From: Opitutaceae bacterium
Lineage (GTDB): Bacteria; Verrucomicrobiota; Verrucomicrobiia; Opitutales; Opitutaceae
Length of the DNA stretch: 64,000 nt
Assembly (NCBI GenBank): GCA_028280945.1
Contig: JANQKV010000058.1
Location: forward strand, 18,477-82,476
Direction of reading: 5' to 3'
Each line of letters starts with the position of its first letter. Positions within the stretch are counted from its first letter, which is position 1. Under the pieces are notes generated by a model. The model searched no databases. It saw only the letters and a program-made list of their open reading frames with translations, and was not told the origin of the DNA. The position numbers were made by a program, and so were the translations under genes. Positions 9,134 to 17,378 of the stretch are shown here, one piece after another.

Positions 9134-9733
9134 ATGCTCATGACTTTTGCGCTCATCGACATCATTACCGGTGCCGACATCCTCATCTACCCGCTGGGTC
9201 TCTGCTCTCTGGTAATGGTCTTTATCCTTTGTGAACGCGCCTACGCACTCCGCCGCGATGCTGTCATGCCGACCGACTTGGTTGAGGCTGTGGTCGACGG
9301 ACGTCCCTACGCCGGAGGCAAGGAATCGGTGCTGGCTCGCATCATTGAATTTTCGGAGCGGCACCAGGGCGACGAGGACGCCGTCAAGGCCTTTGCCCGC
9401 CTGGAGGTCAATCGGATGGAACGCGGCATCCCCTATCTGGATATCATTTACGCGGCGGCGCCCTTGCTGGGGTTGACGGGCACGGTGTGGTCTCTGCTTC
9501 GCGTGTTTTCCTCCATCTCCGGCGAAACCGGGTTGCCCGACCCGGTGGCGTTTACCAGCGGTGTGGCCTTGGCCCTGTCGGCCACTTTGTTGGGTTTGAC
9601 GATTGCGATCCCGGCACTTGTCGGGGGTGGTTACATGCAGCGGCGTGTCGAGAACTACGCGGCCCAATTGGATGTGATTCTGGAGCGGGTTCTGGGACGG
9701 AAGGGATTGGTCAAGGACGAGACCTCGGCATGA
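9134..9733 (+). CDS. exbB: ExbB/TolQ/MotA-family proton channel subunit
   Basis: This 199-residue inner-membrane protein has three predicted helices (about 15-33, 105-130 and 145-170) and the family pattern AAAPLLGLTGTVWSLLRVF followed by GVALALSATLLGLTIAIPA. These proteins form the pentameric channel that uses proton flow to energise TonB or the Tol system. The gene overlaps exbD by four bases (ATGA). No tonB or tolA is visible here, so the system served is not settled; with the divergent GH16 enzyme a role in oligosaccharide uptake is possible but inferred. Confidence 0.92.
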   Translation: MLMTFALIDIITGADILIYPLGLCSLVMVFILCERAYALRRDAVMPTDLVEAVVDGRPYAGGKESVLARIIEFSERHQGDEDAVKAFARLEVNRMERGIPYLDIIYAAAPLLGLTGTVWSLLRVFSSISGETGLPDPVAFTSGVALALSATLLGLTIAIPALVGGGYMQRRVENYAAQLDVILERVLGRKGLVKDETSA

Positions 9734-10128
9734 GCAATCTTTACCAACGGCGCCGCAAACGCCCGGAGATGAACCTGCTCCCGCTGATCGATGTCTTGGT
9801 GATGCTGATCTTCTTCGCCTTCGTAACCATGCAATTCCGTTCGGCCGCTACGCTGAATATCACGCTGCCCAAGGTGGAGACGGCGGGCAAAAACGAGTTC
9901 AAGGGCACCATCACGATCGGCGTCGATAATGAAGGCACCATTTCGTTTAACGGGCAGGTGGTCACGGAAGATGAAATCGAAGGGTTGCTTGAACAGGTGA
10001 AGGAAATCGACCGTGACATCCCGGTGCTGATCGCGGCAGACGAGCAAACGCCGCTGAAGACCGTGGCATTCCTGATGGATGCCTGCCGCAAAACCGGTCT
10101 TAACCGATTCAGCCTGCAAAGCCGGTAA
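9730..10128 (+). CDS. exbD: ExbD/TolR-family proton channel subunit
   Basis: This 132-residue protein has a basic cytoplasmic start, one membrane helix (about 16-37) and a periplasmic domain. Asp21 in NLLPLIDVLVML is the membrane-embedded acid that carries protons in ExbD and TolR. The ATG at 9730 overlaps the exbB stop (ATGA), which fixes the start and indicates coupled translation; a longer frame upstream lies inside exbB and is a shadow. It works with ExbB to drive TonB-type outer-membrane transport or Tol-type envelope maintenance. Confidence 0.93.
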   Translation: MSNLYQRRRKRPEMNLLPLIDVLVMLIFFAFVTMQFRSAATLNITLPKVETAGKNEFKGTITIGVDNEGTISFNGQVVTEDEIEGLLEQVKEIDRDIPVLIAADEQTPLKTVAFLMDACRKTGLNRFSLQSR

Positions 10129-10148
10129 TTTCCCTTCATCGTGCCGGG

Positions 10149-10829
10149 ATGAAGATTCTGATTACCGGAGTATCGAAGGGACTCGGCCGGGCCTTGGCCG
10201 ACACTTACATGGCCGACGGGCACCAAGTGATCGGTTGCGGGCGCGACCCGGAACAGATTCTGGATCTGCGTTTTGGTTGCGACGAGGCCCATCGATTCGA
10301 CATCGTCGACGTGTCGCAGGCCAACAAAGTCAACGTGTGGTATGAGACCGTGGATGCTTCCCATGGCACCCCGGACTTGATCATCAACAACGCGGCCTTG
10401 ATGAACGCCCCGGCGAATCTTTGGGAGATCCCCACCAAGGATTTTGAGCAACTTGTGAACGTGAACGTGACCGGGGTTTTCAACGTCATTCGTGCCTTCG
10501 TCCCCGACATGGTGAAACGAGGCACCGGCGTGATTGTGAACCTGTCATCAGGGTGGGGACGCGGGGTTTCACCGCAGGTGGCGCCTTATTGCGCGTCCAA
10601 ATTTGCGATCGAGGGACTGTCGAAAGCGATGGCCGAGGAGTTACCCGATCCCATGGCCTGCGTGCCTCTTAATCCCGGGGTCATCGCGACTGCCATGCTC
10701 AAGCGGGCCTGGGGGGACGACGCGGAGCGCTACCCGGACCCGACCGAATGGGCCAAAACCGCCGCGCCCTACATTTTGCAACTCGGCCGCAAGGACAACG
10801 GACAGAGCGTCAGCGTGCCGGGAGCATAG
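10149..10829 (+). CDS. Short-chain dehydrogenase/reductase
   Basis: This 226-residue Rossmann enzyme has the nucleotide-binding motif TGVSKGLG (6-13), the NNAA motif, and the catalytic pair Tyr147 and Lys151 in YCASK, with a Ser in NLSSGWG just before. It is a classical SDR that would oxidise or reduce an alcohol or ketone with NAD(P); the substrate is unknown. It follows exbD by 20 bases and may be cotranscribed, though no functional link is apparent. Its end overlaps the convergent HDAC-like gene by 20 bases. Confidence 0.9.
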   Translation: MKILITGVSKGLGRALADTYMADGHQVIGCGRDPEQILDLRFGCDEAHRFDIVDVSQANKVNVWYETVDASHGTPDLIINNAALMNAPANLWEIPTKDFEQLVNVNVTGVFNVIRAFVPDMVKRGTGVIVNLSSGWGRGVSPQVAPYCASKFAIEGLSKAMAEELPDPMACVPLNPGVIATAMLKRAWGDDAERYPDPTEWAKTAAPYILQLGRKDNGQSVSVPGA

Positions 10830-11739
10830 TTGGTTTCTCCGCGTAGTGCTGATGCCAATACGCGGCACAACGTCGCACCGTTTCGGCATGGAGGCGGGCG
10901 GTGTGAACCCGGTCTCGATTGTAACCCCCGCCGTAAAGGACCGCGGTGGGCACCTGGTGGCGCGTGACAAGTTCCAATACGAACTGATCACGAACCGCGA
11001 AGTCCGCATCGTCCAAGCCCATCTGGCCAAATCGATCGTTGTGATGGAGGTCAGCCCCGGTGATCCAAAAGCAAAAGTCGGGGCGGAATTCCCCGAAGGC
11101 CTCGGGCAGGGTGGATTCAAGTTGTTCGAGAAAGTCGGTGCCATTCACGTAGCGCGGAAGCGGCACATCGAGTCGACCCGGCGTCTTGACGGCGGGATAG
11201 TTTTTGCCGACATGAATCGAGTAGGTGAATACCCGTTCGTCCGCGGCAAAGATACCATGGGTGCCGTTGCCTTGGTGAGCGTCGGTGTCGACAATGAAGA
11301 AGCGCAAGTTTGGCGCCGAAGTTTGCCATCTCCGGATCGCGATCGCGACGTCGTTGAGCACGCAATAACCCAGCCCCCGGTCGGCAAAGGCATGATGGGT
11401 GCCGCCCGCCAGATTGCAGGCCAGGCCCTCGGCTTGGGCCGCCTCGGTGGCTTGCAGGGTGCCGCCCACTTCCAAGGCTGAACGAGCCAAGAGCCCGGCT
11501 CCGGCTGGAAGCCCGAGTTTTACCGCCTCCGTCCGTTCAAGATGACCACGGTGAATTTTCTCCAAATAGCCCGCGGTATGTACACGTCGCAGATCGGCTT
11601 CAGTTGCCGGCACCGAATCCTCAATGGAGAGGTGTGCCGTTCCTTCGAGCATCGCGGCGGAGCGCCAGAATTTGTCCATCGGAAACGGATGCCTCACCGG
11701 AAGCGGGAAAACGTAGTCGGGATGGGTAAAACAGCGCAT
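10810..11739 (-). CDS. Histone-deacetylase-family metalloamidohydrolase
   Basis: This 309-residue protein has the HDAC/acetylpolyamine-amidohydrolase fold signature. The catalytic histidine pair is His115-His116 in GGTHHAFAD, and likely zinc ligands are Asp153 and His155 in DTDAHQGNGT and Asp230 in GADLHHND, with YGGGYN near the C-terminus. Bacterial members deacetylate acetylpolyamines, acetoin-related compounds or acetyl-lysine in proteins. The usual DxDxHHGNG has Gln for the second His here. It is the last gene of a minus-strand run (argA, dtd, MFS, this gene) with 12 bases to the MFS gene. Confidence 0.9.
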   Translation of the reverse strand: MRCFTHPDYVFPLPVRHPFPMDKFWRSAAMLEGTAHLSIEDSVPATEADLRRVHTAGYLEKIHRGHLERTEAVKLGLPAGAGLLARSALEVGGTLQATEAAQAEGLACNLAGGTHHAFADRGLGYCVLNDVAIAIRRWQTSAPNLRFFIVDTDAHQGNGTHGIFAADERVFTYSIHVGKNYPAVKTPGRLDVPLPRYVNGTDFLEQLESTLPEAFGEFRPDFCFWITGADLHHNDRFGQMGLDDADFAVRDQFVLELVTRHQVPTAVLYGGGYNRDRVHTARLHAETVRRCAAYWHQHYAEKPTMLPAR

Positions 11740-11751
11740 GGAGACAGGCCA

Positions 11752-12984
11752 TCAGTCTGCCGACGCGGGGGGTTGGCGGCGACCGATTGCCGCGGCAACA
11801 CTCCCCAATCCCAGTGCAATCGCAAATGCGGTGAGCATGACGGGAAATCCCACTCCTGCCTCAAGGAGCAGGCCCGCCAGAACCGGGCCGGCCGCCGAGG
11901 AAAAGACCGCCAGGGATCCCGTCATGCCTTTGATCGCACCGAGTTGAGCACTGCCGTAAATCTCAGCCCACATGGCGGTGAACACGCTGCTGGCGGCACC
12001 GAACGTCAGACCAATCAAACCAAAGCAAAGCATCCCAACCGGAGGCGCATCGATCCATGCCAACAGTCCCAGGGCCGCGGCCGCCGGAATCGATACCCAG
12101 GGCACCAACGACAGGGCACCCACTTGGTCGATTCGTTTGCCGGCGACCAACGAGGTTCCTGCCCTGAATACGGCGAACACGGTGAACAGTGATGCCATGT
12201 AAGGCAGGCTCCAACCCTTGCTCGTGGCAATGGGAGCCTGGTAGAGAAACACCGCTGTCATCAACATGGGGATGAGCATCTGCACCGGCAACAACCACCA
12301 GAAGCGACGTTCGCCGGCCATGGTGCGAAAGGAACGGCGGAGGTGACCTTGGGGTGGAGGCGTTGCGGACGCGCCATCGAAGTCGCTGGCCACAAACGTT
12401 TCGAAGCGAGCTCGTCGAATCAAGGCGCTGAAACCCCATGGCAGCACCACCAGATAGAGTGCGGCGATCGCGAACCAGAGGGTCTGCCAGGGGACCCAAA
12501 GCAAGAGCAGGGCGACGACGGGAGGTAACAATGCTTCTCCGCCGGCGTAACCCAGGGAGCTGATTCCGAGCGCCACGCCGCGACGTTTTTCGAACCCCTT
12601 GGCCATGGTGGTATTGGCGATGTGCGTGACCAATCCCGGCCCGGTCAGTCTTAGTCCGATTACCGCCAAAACCAGCATGATGGGATGAACGGTAAGTGCC
12701 ATCAACAGCGCGGCCAGTCCGAGTCCGCGCAGCACCCGGCGCGTGTAAAGCGCGAGTGGCGTCGTGTCATAATGTGCCGCAATAAAGGGCAGCAATGCCG
12801 CGCCGATCAGAGTGCCTGTTCCGTAGACGGTGCCGAACTGGCCTTCCGTCAAAGGCAGGGCGACCACCAGCGAAGGCACGAACAATGAAATAAAAAACGT
12901 TTGCCCGCAGCTGGTGAAAAACGTCGCGCCGAAACCAAAACCGGCTTCAACCGGCTGTTCCCGCATGAACCGGCGATAGCTCAA
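11752..12984 (-). CDS. Major facilitator superfamily transporter
   Basis: This 410-residue integral membrane protein shows about twelve hydrophobic helices split by a longer, charged central loop near residues 190-215, the usual MFS layout. It is probably an inner-membrane secondary transporter; the substrate cannot be inferred from the motifs seen. Its ATG overlaps the end of dtd by four bases, and it precedes the HDAC-like gene by 12 bases, so the run is likely a single transcript. Confidence 0.85.
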   Translation of the reverse strand: MSYRRFMREQPVEAGFGFGATFFTSCGQTFFISLFVPSLVVALPLTEGQFGTVYGTGTLIGAALLPFIAAHYDTTPLALYTRRVLRGLGLAALLMALTVHPIMLVLAVIGLRLTGPGLVTHIANTTMAKGFEKRRGVALGISSLGYAGGEALLPPVVALLLLWVPWQTLWFAIAALYLVVLPWGFSALIRRARFETFVASDFDGASATPPPQGHLRRSFRTMAGERRFWWLLPVQMLIPMLMTAVFLYQAPIATSKGWSLPYMASLFTVFAVFRAGTSLVAGKRIDQVGALSLVPWVSIPAAAALGLLAWIDAPPVGMLCFGLIGLTFGAASSVFTAMWAEIYGSAQLGAIKGMTGSLAVFSSAAGPVLAGLLLEAGVGFPVMLTAFAIALGLGSVAAAIGRRQPPASAD

Positions 12985-13442
12985 GATCGGTGCGCCTCCG
13001 GCGAATCGACAATGAGAGTGACCGGACCGTCATTCACCAAGGACACCGCCATTACTGCGCCGAACTCACCGGTGGCGACTGCGTCATGGCCCAGCATGCC
13101 GCGCAACCGCTCGACAAACTCGTTGTAGAGCGGAATCGCGTGTTCGGGGGGAGCTGCATCGTTGAACGATGGGCGGGTGCCCTTGCGGGTGCGCGCGTGC
13201 AGGGTGAACTGGCTGATCACCAGCGCCTGGCCGCCGACGTCGATCAAAGACCGGTTCATGTTGCTGTTGTCGTCGGGATAGATGCGCAACCGGCAGACCT
13301 TTTCCGCCAACCACGCAGCGGCATCCGGGGTGTCCGATTTGGCGATACCAACGAGAACCACCATACCGGGACCGACTGAGCCAATGGTTTCGCTGCCAAC
13401 AGCCACGGATGCTTGGCTGACACGTTGAACAACGGCGCGCAT
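12981..13442 (-). CDS. dtd: D-aminoacyl-tRNA deacylase
   Basis: This 153-residue protein matches the DTD family in full length. The motifs SQFTLHA and NDGPVTLIVDSP are the two signatures (SQFTL and GPVT) that form the chiral-selective active site at the dimer interface. The enzyme frees D-amino acids and glycine mischarged on tRNA and so protects translation. It begins with MRAVVQRV, the standard start. It lies nine bases after argA and overlaps the MFS gene by four bases. Confidence 0.97.
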   Translation of the reverse strand: MRAVVQRVSQASVAVGSETIGSVGPGMVVLVGIAKSDTPDAAAWLAEKVCRLRIYPDDNSNMNRSLIDVGGQALVISQFTLHARTRKGTRPSFNDAAPPEHAIPLYNEFVERLRGMLGHDAVATGEFGAVMAVSLVNDGPVTLIVDSPEAHRS

Positions 13443-13451
13443 GGTCCGGAT

Positions 13452-14792
13452 TTAGTCCAAGGGCTTCACCAGCACCTTGGCGTTGCGGCCATTTGACTGG
13501 GCCGCCTCGCGCCGGTCAGCGGGCAACACCCTGTCATCACTCAGCGTGAAGCCACATACGGAGGTGAAAAAGCTCGAGCTCTGGGTGGAAAGGGCAACGA
13601 GCTGGCGCGCGCCGCGCTCCTTTGCCTGCAGGGCGGCGAATTCGACCATCTTGCGCCCTATGCCCCGTTTGTGGTGGAAGGGCATCACGCAGAGGGAGCC
13701 CAATTCAGCGATCTCCGGGGTATCCGGATCAAAGTAGAGCGTGATGCAGGCGATGATGTTTTCATCGATGGCAAAGACATAGAAGTCGTCGATGTGGGTT
13801 TCGATTGCCGCCAGATCACGATAAATCAGCTCCTCTCGTTCCACGGCACTGCGGATCAAGCTGTGGATAAAGCGGGCATCGTTGCGTTCGGCCGGCCGGA
13901 TTTGCTGGTAGTCATTGCCATAGATCAGGGTGCCGATTCCATCGCTGGAAAACACCTCGTTCAGCAGTCCGTCATAGACACGGCCATCGATGAGGTGAAC
14001 CCGTGGCACCCCGCTTTGGATGCCCCGGACGGCGTGTTCAGCTTTCGAATGAACATCGGCCGGGATGCGATGAGACTCGGACTTAAGCAGTCCGGCCAAC
14101 TCCTCCACCGCAATGTCACGACGGAGCGATTCATCAACGAAGAGGCCTTCCCGTTGGCTGAGGAAAATGACTTTGGTCGCCTCCAGTGCCTTCGCGACCT
14201 CCACCGCCAGCAGGTCGGAATTGATGCGCAACGTGCCGCCATCGGGACCGAATCCGATCGGTTGAATGATGGGCACAATGTCCGCGGCGAAGAGATGCTT
14301 GAGTGTTTCCCGATCGATACGGTCGACTTTGCCGGTAAACTCACGGTCGGATCCCTTGATCACTCCAACGGGAAGTGCACGCACGGCATTGGTGATGGCG
14401 CACTTGAGACCGGTCTGGGTGAGTCCCTCCAGAATGAGGTGGGATACCCGGGAGGATGCGCGCACGGCAAGGTCGAGGGTGGCGGCATCCGTGGTGCCGG
14501 TGCCATCAGCGTCGCTGAGAACAATGCTACGGGCGCCAGCCAAATCAGTCAGTTGGGCCGAGATGCCGTGAACGAGCACCACTTTGATTTTCAGACTGCG
14601 CAGGACCGCGATGTCGACCAGGAGATTGGCCAGATTGTCGTCAGCGATCACGGCCCCGTCCAATGCCACCACAAAAATCTGATCCCGAAAGCGCGGGATA
14701 TACTTCAGGATGCCCCGCAGGTCGGTGGGTTTAAGTTGCGGCTCACCGGAGGAGGGTGAAGGCGCGGAGGTTGATTCGTGGCCGGAAGTCAT
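13452..14792 (-). CDS. argA: Amino-acid N-acetyltransferase (N-acetylglutamate synthase)
   Basis: The first enzyme of arginine synthesis transfers acetyl from acetyl-CoA to glutamate. The protein has an N-terminal amino-acid-kinase-like domain (about 15-270; VVLVHG and later NSDLLAVEVAKAL) that usually binds the feedback inhibitor arginine, and a C-terminal GNAT acetyltransferase (about 290-446; RGIGRKMVEFA is the acetyl-CoA loop). I chose the ATG at 14792 (446 residues); an in-frame TTG at 14840 would add 16 unconserved residues. Other arginine genes are not beside it. It leads the run argA-dtd-MFS-HDAC. Confidence 0.93.
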   Translation of the reverse strand: MTSGHESTSAPSPSSGEPQLKPTDLRGILKYIPRFRDQIFVVALDGAVIADDNLANLLVDIAVLRSLKIKVVLVHGISAQLTDLAGARSIVLSDADGTGTTDAATLDLAVRASSRVSHLILEGLTQTGLKCAITNAVRALPVGVIKGSDREFTGKVDRIDRETLKHLFAADIVPIIQPIGFGPDGGTLRINSDLLAVEVAKALEATKVIFLSQREGLFVDESLRRDIAVEELAGLLKSESHRIPADVHSKAEHAVRGIQSGVPRVHLIDGRVYDGLLNEVFSSDGIGTLIYGNDYQQIRPAERNDARFIHSLIRSAVEREELIYRDLAAIETHIDDFYVFAIDENIIACITLYFDPDTPEIAELGSLCVMPFHHKRGIGRKMVEFAALQAKERGARQLVALSTQSSSFFTSVCGFTLSDDRVLPADRREAAQSNGRNAKVLVKPLD

Positions 14793-14868
14793 GGCGGTGG
14801 GCAGGTGCGGCGTTCTCGGGCAAACGAGGGAGTTCGTCAACCACGCGGGAGAGGCCGTCTCTAAACGG

Positions 14869-15492
14869 TCAGAGGACCGTGAGTGTCCAACGCAAGGATT
14901 CGCGTTCTCCCAGAAGGCTCACCTGGTAGGTGCCCGGATCGAGCGTATTGGCGGGCACGGTAAGCTGAGCCGTTGCGTTGAGATCACGGTTTTCCAACTC
15001 GCTGGACGTCGCATCATGGGCGACGACGATGACGATTTGAGATCCGCGTTGGTAAAGTTGAGCCGATGCTGCTCGTTCGCCGGGACCAGGTGGGGATCCG
15101 TCATAAGTGAGAACATAGGGAATGCCGGCTGGCACTGACGTTGGGGCAGAAACCCGCGGCAAACGGGCAGGCAGGGTCGGGCGATCGATCAACAAATCGC
15201 GAAGCAAGGGGGGGAGACCGCCGGCGATGCGCTCCGGTTCAGCCCTCTCCACGGGGGACTCATCAACGTCCTCCGGGAATTCGAGTGACACGTCAAAGCG
15301 GTAAAACCCGCTGTCGAGGAGCCGCAGGGTTTGAGCCCGGTCCTTGTTGTCCTGATAGGGCTGGTGGGCGGGGTTTTCCTTCCGATATGCAAGCGTGAGC
15401 CACGTGTAGGGGATAATGCATACGATGATCGCGAGCACGATCCACTTCATCGGCCATGGCTTTCGATTTAAGGGATCAGGTGAAGCAGCCAT
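14869..15492 (-). CDS. Hypothetical membrane-anchored protein
   Basis: I do not recognise this 207-residue protein. After a short N-terminal stretch there is one hydrophobic segment (about 17-34), then a charged linker and a probably periplasmic domain. The C-terminal part, about residues 110-207, has alternating hydrophobic residues and a run like NTLDPGTYQVSLLGERES, which suggests an immunoglobulin-like beta sandwich. It is upstream of argA and downstream of glyA on the same strand, with gaps of 76 and 38 bases, so cotranscription is possible. Confidence 0.75.
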   Translation of the reverse strand: MAASPDPLNRKPWPMKWIVLAIIVCIIPYTWLTLAYRKENPAHQPYQDNKDRAQTLRLLDSGFYRFDVSLEFPEDVDESPVERAEPERIAGGLPPLLRDLLIDRPTLPARLPRVSAPTSVPAGIPYVLTYDGSPPGPGERAASAQLYQRGSQIVIVVAHDATSSELENRDLNATAQLTVPANTLDPGTYQVSLLGERESLRWTLTVL

Positions 15493-15530
15493 GACGGCGA
15501 TTCAGCAAGCGGCGCCGGAGGCGCAGTCAA

Positions 15531-16790
15531 TCAATAGGGCAGCGGATGGGCTTCGGCCAAAACCGCGACCCGTTTTTGAACCTGCAACAACACCTCCTCC
15601 AGCGCATCGGTATCTATCGCCTTCAGCACGGCATCGATACAGTCGGCCACTTCATCCATGTCTTCGAGGGTGAAGCCCCGGGTCGTCACGGCGGGGGTGC
15701 CCAGTCGGATTCCGGAAGCCTGGAAGGGCGAACGCGATTCGAAGGGCACGGTGTTTTTGTTGCAGGTGATGTGGGCGCGATCGAGGGTCTCCTGTGCTTT
15801 CTTGGCGGTGAGATCGGGCAGATTCTCCCGCAGGTCGATGAGGAACAGGTGATTTTCACTGCCCCCCGAGACCACCTTGTAACCCCGCTTGATGAATGCT
15901 TCCGCCAGTGCCTGGGAGTTGGCGACAACCTGGGCGGCGTAGTCCTTGAACTCCGGTTTCATGGCTTCGGCGAAGCAAACCGCTTTGGCAGCGATGACAT
16001 GCATGAGAGGACCTCCCTGGCCTCCGGGAAACATCGCGGAGTTGATCGCTTTCGCGTGTTCGGCTTTGCACAGAATCAATCCACCACGGGGCCCGCGCAG
16101 GGTTTTATGGGTGGTTGTGGTGACAAAATCGGCGTGCGGCACGGGGGACGGATGCACTCCGGCTGCGACGAGTCCCGCGATGTGGGCGATGTCCGCGAAC
16201 AGGTAGGCGCCCACGGAGCGCGCAATTTGTCCCATTCGTTCAAAATCGATAATACGGGAGTAAGCTGAAGCACCGACCGTAATCATTTTGGGTTGTTCGC
16301 GCTCGGCGATCACCGCGAGTTCATCGTAGTCGATGTAACCGGTCTCTTCGTTGACCCCATATTGGACAAAATTGTAGAGCTTGCCGGAGAAGTTCACGGG
16401 ATTGCCGTGAGTAAGGTGTCCACCGTGTGCGAGGTTCATGCCGAGAACTTTGTCACCCGGCTGCAGGACGGCGGTGTAGACGGCGAAATTTGCCTGGGAG
16501 CCGGAGTGGGGCTGCACGTTGGCGTGTTCCGCACCAAAAAGCCGCTTGGCTCGTTCGATGGCGATGACCTCGGCTTTGTCGACCTCCTCGCAGCCACCAT
16601 ACCAGCGTTTGGCGGGGTAGCCTTCCGCATACTTGTTCGTCAGCACGCTGCCCTGGGCTTCCATGACAGCGGGATGGGTGAAGTTTTCCGACGCAATCAG
16701 CTCGATATGGCTGGATTGGCGGGAGCCTTCGGCCGCGATAATCGCGGAGATTTCTGGGTCGAGGGTGGCAAGCGGCGTGGCGTTCAACAT
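15531..16790 (-). CDS. glyA: Serine hydroxymethyltransferase
   Basis: This PLP enzyme interconverts serine plus tetrahydrofolate with glycine plus 5,10-methylene-tetrahydrofolate and supplies one-carbon units. The protein has 419 residues when started at the ATG at 16790, close to the usual 417; the frame continues upstream but adds 15 unconserved residues. The PLP-binding lysine is Lys229 in [25 protein letters not shown] and [17 protein letters not shown] are standard N-terminal blocks. The downstream purine gene purD and this enzyme both feed one-carbon and glycine metabolism. Confidence 0.97.
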   Translation of the reverse strand: MLNATPLATLDPEISAIIAAEGSRQSSHIELIASENFTHPAVMEAQGSVLTNKYAEGYPAKRWYGGCEEVDKAEVIAIERAKRLFGAEHANVQPHSGSQANFAVYTAVLQPGDKVLGMNLAHGGHLTHGNPVNFSGKLYNFVQYGVNEETGYIDYDELAVIAEREQPKMITVGASAYSRIIDFERMGQIARSVGAYLFADIAHIAGLVAAGVHPSPVPHADFVTTTTHKTLRGPRGGLILCKAEHAKAINSAMFPGGQGGPLMHVIAAKAVCFAEAMKPEFKDYAAQVVANSQALAEAFIKRGYKVVSGGSENHLFLIDLRENLPDLTAKKAQETLDRAHITCNKNTVPFESRSPFQASGIRLGTPAVTTRGFTLEDMDEVADCIDAVLKAIDTDALEEVLLQVQKRVAVLAEAHPLPY

Positions 16791-16850
16791 GGGCGGCAAA
16801 AGGACAATCTCAGGAACGATTGTCCAAAATCCCAAATCGAAAATGCCCCG

Positions 16851-17330
16851 CTAACCGAATTCTTTCCGCAAAAATGCCACGACTGACGGGATCGATTCCA
16901 CGATCTCATCCCGGCAGGCTTCATAGAGCGGCAACGAGCCGCCGTAAGGATCGGCAATTTCCTTGTCCGCCTCACGAGGCATAAACTCCCGCAACAAGTA
17001 AATGTGGCGGGGCGTCGGATCGAATCCGGCTTGAATCACCGCGCGATGGGTTTCGGTCATCACGAAGATGGCGGCAGCTTGGTCGATCAGATCCGGGGTC
17101 AGGGGCTGGCTCCGGTGATTGGTGATGTCCAAACCAACTTTCTTCATGGCGGTCACCGAATTGGCCGACGCTGGATCTCCCCGTCGAGCAGCCACTCCTG
17201 CCGAAACCACTTGCATATCTTTAAGAGGAGACTCTTCGGCCGCCAGCGCGTGAGCGAGCAATCTTTCAGCCATGGGCGAGCGGCAGATGTTTCCCGTGCA
17301 AACTGCCACGATAAGTCGCTTTTCGTCCAT
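16851..17330 (-). CDS. Low-molecular-weight protein phosphatase (tyrosine or arginine)
   Basis: This 159-residue protein has the phosphate-binding P-loop CTGNICRS with nucleophile Cys11 and Arg17, and the general acid Asp127 in ADPYGGS. It is the LMW-PTP fold. Bacterial members remove phosphate from protein tyrosine or, in the YwlE type, protein arginine; Thr12 after the Cys resembles the YwlE arrangement, so arginine phosphatase is possible. It lies between purD and glyA on the same strand, 60 bases upstream of the glyA start. Confidence 0.93.
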   Translation of the reverse strand: MDEKRLIVAVCTGNICRSPMAERLLAHALAAEESPLKDMQVVSAGVAARRGDPASANSVTAMKKVGLDITNHRSQPLTPDLIDQAAAIFVMTETHRAVIQAGFDPTPRHIYLLREFMPREADKEIADPYGGSLPLYEACRDEIVESIPSVVAFLRKEFG

Positions 17331-17378
17331 GATGTAGCGTTACTTCTGAAAGTACTGATTCGCAACCCGGTGGATTGA

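Noticed and set aside
9023..9667. Upstream extension of the GH16 reading frame
   Set aside because: The extra residues lie wholly across exbB on the other strand and precede a clear signal peptide at 9022, so they are not coding.
13671..14759. Long plus-strand frame opposite argA
   Set aside because: It covers argA in the antisense direction with no motif; argA has clear domain evidence.
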